A stretch of DNA of 13,598 nt from Chloroflexota bacterium (GTDB lineage Bacteria; Chloroflexota; Anaerolineae; JACRMK01): NCBI GenBank assembly GCA_016200765.1, contig JACQEC010000305.1, positions 1 through 13,598 on the forward strand, read 5' to 3'. Positions 11,314 through 13,598 of the stretch are shown here, piece by piece. The notes under the pieces were generated by a model. That model ran no database searches and was not told the origin of the DNA. It was given only the letters and a program-made list of their open reading frames with translations. A program made the translations under genes and the position numbers. Numbering within the stretch: the stretch's first letter is position 1; each line of letters begins with the position of its first letter.

Positions 11314-13215
11314 CTACAACCCCGCCTTGACCAGTCGCGCGGCGGCCTTGCTCATGCCGTCCACGCGCTCAATCTCCTCAACCGAAGCGTTGCGGATGGC
11401 CTCAACCGAGCCAAACGTCTTGAGCAGGGCCTGCCGCCGCTTGGGGCCGATGCCTTTGATCTCGTCGAGTTGCGACGCGAGCGAGCGCTTTTCGCGCAGG
11501 GAGCGATGGAACGTCAGGCCGAAGCGGTGCGCTTCATCGCGCACGCGCTGGAGGAGTTGCAAGGCATGGGCATCGCGCGGCAGGCGGATAGACGACAACT
11601 GGCCGGGGCGGAATATCTCCTCTGCCTGTTTCGCCAGACTGATGATCGGAATGTGGTCGAGCGCAAACTCTTGCATGACCTCGACGGCCGAGGACAACTG
11701 CCCCTTGCCGCCATCAATCATAATCAGATCGGGCAAGACGGCAAACGAGGCGTCTGGCTTCTTGCCGATGTCTTTCACCAGTGGCTCCGGCACCGTGTTC
11801 GGCCTATGATCTCCGGCGTACCGCTTGAAACGGCGGCGTAACATCTCCTGCAGGCTGGCAAAGTCATCCGGCTCGCCGCTGACGGTCTGAATCTTGAACT
11901 TGCGGTAGTCGCTTTTGCGCGGCAGGCCCTTGTCGAAGACGACCATCGCGCCGACGATAGCGGTGCCCTGCGTGTTCGAGATGTCGTAGCCCTCGATGCG
12001 CGTCGGCGGGTTCGGCAAGCCGAGCGTCTCCTGCAGTTCGGTGAGCGCGGTCACGTTCTGGCTCTCAATCTTCAGCCACTGCGCCCGCAGGGAGGTCAAC
12101 GTCTCGACCGCGTTGTTGATCGCCATCTCCACCAGATCGCGCTTGTGGCCGTGGTGCGGGACGTGAATCTCGACCTTGTCGCCGCGCCGGTCTTTGAGCC
12201 ACGACTCAATGATCTTCGACTCATCAATCGCTTCGGGCAGGAGGATTTCGGGCGGCACATACGCCGCCTCGTCGTAGAATTGCGTCATAAACGACGAGAG
12301 CACCTCCTGTGAATCCTTGCCGGCGGTGCCTTCCAGCACAAAGTATTCGCGCCCGATCAGTTTGCCGTTGCGGATGAAGAAGACCTGCATGCACGCCTGC
12401 CCGGAGCCAGTCGAAGGGTCGTCGCGCGCGAACGCCACCACGTCCTGATCCGCGAGCCGCGTGGAGACGATGGCCTGCTTCTCGCTGATTTTCTGCAGGG
12501 CGGTCAGTTGATTGCGCAGGGCGGCGGCCCGCTCGAACTCCAGCCGCTCGGCGGCCTGCTCCATCCTGGCCCTGATATCGGTGACGATCTCGTCCGAGCG
12601 CCCGTCGAGAAAGTCGCTCAACTGCTGGATCACCGCGCGGTATTCGTCGCGGCGCACCGCGCCGATGCAGGGGGCGTTGCAGAGTTTGATGTCGTAGTAC
12701 ATGCACGCGCGCGGGTCTCGCCCGTTGATCTCGCGGTCGCACGTCAGGTAGGGGAAGACGCGGCGCAGGGTGTTCAACGTTTCATAGACCGCCCAGGCGG
12801 CGGTGAAGGGGCCGTAATAGCGCGCGCCGTCGCGCTCCATGCGCCGCGTCATGAACACCTTGGGGAACGGCTCTTGCCAGGTCACCTTGATATATGGATA
12901 GCGCTTGTCGTCCTTCAGGCGCACGTTGTAGCGCGGGCGATAGCGTTTGATGAGGTTGTTTTCGAGGACGAGCGCTTCGAGTTCCGAGCCGGTGACGATG
13001 AACTCGATGCGCGCCACCTGCGCCGACAACTGCCCCGTCTTGGGCGAGGTATAGGCCGACGATTTGTGCCAGTACGAGCGCACGCGACTGCGCAGGTTGA
13101 TGGCCTTGCCCACATAAATCACGGCGCCCTGTGAATCCTTCATCAGGTAACAGCCGGGCTTGGTGGGCAGCGCGTCGAGTTGGTCTTGAATGGACGGGGG
13201 AACGCTCTCGTTCAT
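11314..13215 (-). CDS. uvrC: UvrC, excinuclease ABC subunit C, with an in-frame repeat insertion
   Basis: A 633-residue nucleotide excision repair nuclease that makes both incisions around DNA lesions with UvrA and UvrB. It carries an N-terminal GIY-YIG domain (about 18-100, with GCYLMKD and VIYVGKAINLRSR). C159, C171, C179 and C183 have the spacing of the known UvrC iron-sulfur ligands. A UVR helix region (about 208-242) follows, then an RNase H-like nuclease with D411 (GYDISN), D501 (MIDGGKGQL) and H563 (EAHRF), and a C-terminal helix-hairpin-helix domain (583-633). Residues 267-274 (PSTGSGQA) are extra relative to typical UvrC at a surface-like position. ATG 13215 is preferred over TTG 13221. 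It begins nine bases after the beta-lactamase-like gene, so they are probably cotranscribed. All key residues are present. Confidence 0.97.
   Translation of the reverse strand: MNESVPPSIQDQLDALPTKPGCYLMKDSQGAVIYVGKAINLRSRVRSYWHKSSAYTSPKTGQLSAQVARIEFIVTGSELEALVLENNLIKRYRPRYNVRLKDDKRYPYIKVTWQEPFPKVFMTRRMERDGARYYGPFTAAWAVYETLNTLRRVFPYLTCDREINGRDPRACMYYDIKLCNAPCIGAVRRDEYRAVIQQLSDFLDGRSDEIVTDIRARMEQAAERLEFERAAALRNQLTALQKISEKQAIVSTRLADQDVVAFARDDPSTGSGQACMQVFFIRNGKLIGREYFVLEGTAGKDSQEVLSSFMTQFYDEAAYVPPEILLPEAIDESKIIESWLKDRRGDKVEIHVPHHGHKRDLVEMAINNAVETLTSLRAQWLKIESQNVTALTELQETLGLPNPPTRIEGYDISNTQGTAIVGAMVVFDKGLPRKSDYRKFKIQTVSGEPDDFASLQEMLRRRFKRYAGDHRPNTVPEPLVKDIGKKPDASFAVLPDLIMIDGGKGQLSSAVEVMQEFALDHIPIISLAKQAEEIFRPGQLSSIRLPRDAHALQLLQRVRDEAHRFGLTFHRSLREKRSLASQLDEIKGIGPKRRQALLKTFGSVEAIRNASVEEIERVDGMSKAAARLVKAGL
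12394..12418 (-). repeat. Short repeat inserted in frame in uvrC
   Basis: On the minus strand CCCTTCGACTGGCTCCGGG followed by CAGG encodes P-S-T-G-S-G-Q-A between D266 and C275. From memory, the sequence (consensus like CCCTTCGACAGGCTCAGGG) is an abundant short repeat in Chloroflexota genomes, found both between and inside genes. It is related to the tsaE insertion at 6955-6990 and sits in the same frame. Confidence 0.65.
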
Positions 13216-13224
13216 GCTCAAGGA

Positions 13225-13598
13225 TCAGTCGCGGCTGTCGGGGGCTATCACGCTGGCCGTGACGGCGGTTGAGAAGCGCGACCAGCGCGGGAAGTTCCAC
13301 AGATTGTGCAGAAGGCGGTTCGCCAGCATCACACAGATCAGGTCGCGCTCCGGGTCGGCCCACGCGAACGTGCCGGCGACCCCGCTGTGCCCGAACGTCT
13401 GCGGCGAGGTGAACTCGCCGGAGAAGTGCGGGCGCTTATCGGCCCGCAGATCAAAGCCCAGCCCCCACGCGCAGTTGTCCCACGTCATGAAGCCCTCGAT
13501 GCCGCCGCGCAGGCCTGCGGTGTGGTTGGTGGTCATCAGCCGGGCCGTCGCCGGCGCGATCACCGCGCGGCCATTGGCCTGTCCGCGATGCAGGAACA
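13225..13598 (-). CDS. Class C beta-lactamase-like serine hydrolase, C-terminal part (5' end outside window)
   Basis: The frame is open to the window edge and has no start of its own, so only the last ~124 residues are seen. They match the end of the serine beta-lactamase/penicillin-binding-protein-like family (PF00144): ...GRAVIAPATARLMTTNHTAGL, then FGHSGVAGTFAWADPERDLICVMLANR. HSG takes the place of the KTG triad near the active site, as in many esterase-like members of this family. The catalytic SxxK and YxN motifs would lie outside the window. It ends nine bases before uvrC on the same strand. Whether it is a beta-lactamase, esterase or peptidase cannot be judged from this part. Confidence 0.85.
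   Translation of the reverse strand, partial: FLHRGQANGRAVIAPATARLMTTNHTAGLRGGIEGFMTWDNCAWGLGFDLRADKRPHFSGEFTSPQTFGHSGVAGTFAWADPERDLICVMLANRLLHNLWNFPRWSRFSTAVTASVIAPDSRD

Noticed and set aside
12508..13134. 208-codon plus-strand frame opposite uvrC
   Set aside because: It lies antisense to the iron-sulfur and GIY-YIG coding part of uvrC. The composition is typical of a high-GC shadow frame.

Overview
The window is high-GC bacterial DNA with short gaps between genes. It reads like a chromosomal segment from the Chloroflexota, most plausibly an Anaerolineae-type lineage. This is an inference from three things: the mix of families (a DUF4349 lipoprotein, a cyclic-nucleotide-domain protein fused to bacterial PH domains, a tsaE-tsaB-rimI cluster, a K+-independent membrane pyrophosphatase); short palindromic repeats between genes; and a small repeat that sits in frame inside coding sequences and reads T-G-S-G...Q-A. 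No rRNA or tRNA gene, CRISPR array or transposase was seen, and 16S-level placement is not possible from this window.

Layout. Positions 1-2555, plus strand: an RlmI-type rRNA methyltransferase, a stand-alone PHP-domain phosphoesterase and a small Cys-rich membrane protein, 15 and 13 bases apart, probably one transcript. Positions 2559-4850: a candidate terminator overlapping a good promoter, then hppA (proton-pumping pyrophosphatase), closed by a strong 15-bp intrinsic terminator. Positions 4851-5518: a degenerate, partly AT-richer island bounded by two related copies of the same terminator-like sequence. It holds a possible GNAT gene remnant and one small unrecognised minus-strand gene. Positions 5519-7389, minus strand: tsaE-tsaB-rimI, tightly packed (6-base gap, then a 4-base overlap). 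Positions 7390-7521 form a divergent promoter region. Positions 7522-9315, plus strand: a metallophosphoesterase and a DUF4349 lipoprotein separated by a palindrome. Positions 9316-9582: an array of five hairpins between convergent genes. Positions 9583-13598, minus strand: a cNMP-binding/PH-domain membrane protein, uvrC, and the 3' end of a class C beta-lactamase-like serine hydrolase cut by the window edge.

How the genes relate. Most are housekeeping: 23S rRNA methylation (rlmI-like), the N6-threonylcarbamoyladenosine tRNA modification pathway (tsaE, tsaB; tsaD is not in the window), ribosomal or protein N-terminal acetylation (rimI), nucleotide excision repair (uvrC) and pyrophosphate-driven ion pumping (hppA). 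I did not find a clear new defence or metabolic system. The most unusual features are the repeats: a related short sequence inserted in frame in both tsaE and uvrC, a family of intergenic palindromes recurring at gene ends, and a duplicated terminator flanking a low-GC island. The cNMP + duplicated TM/PH-domain protein is the most interesting protein architecture.
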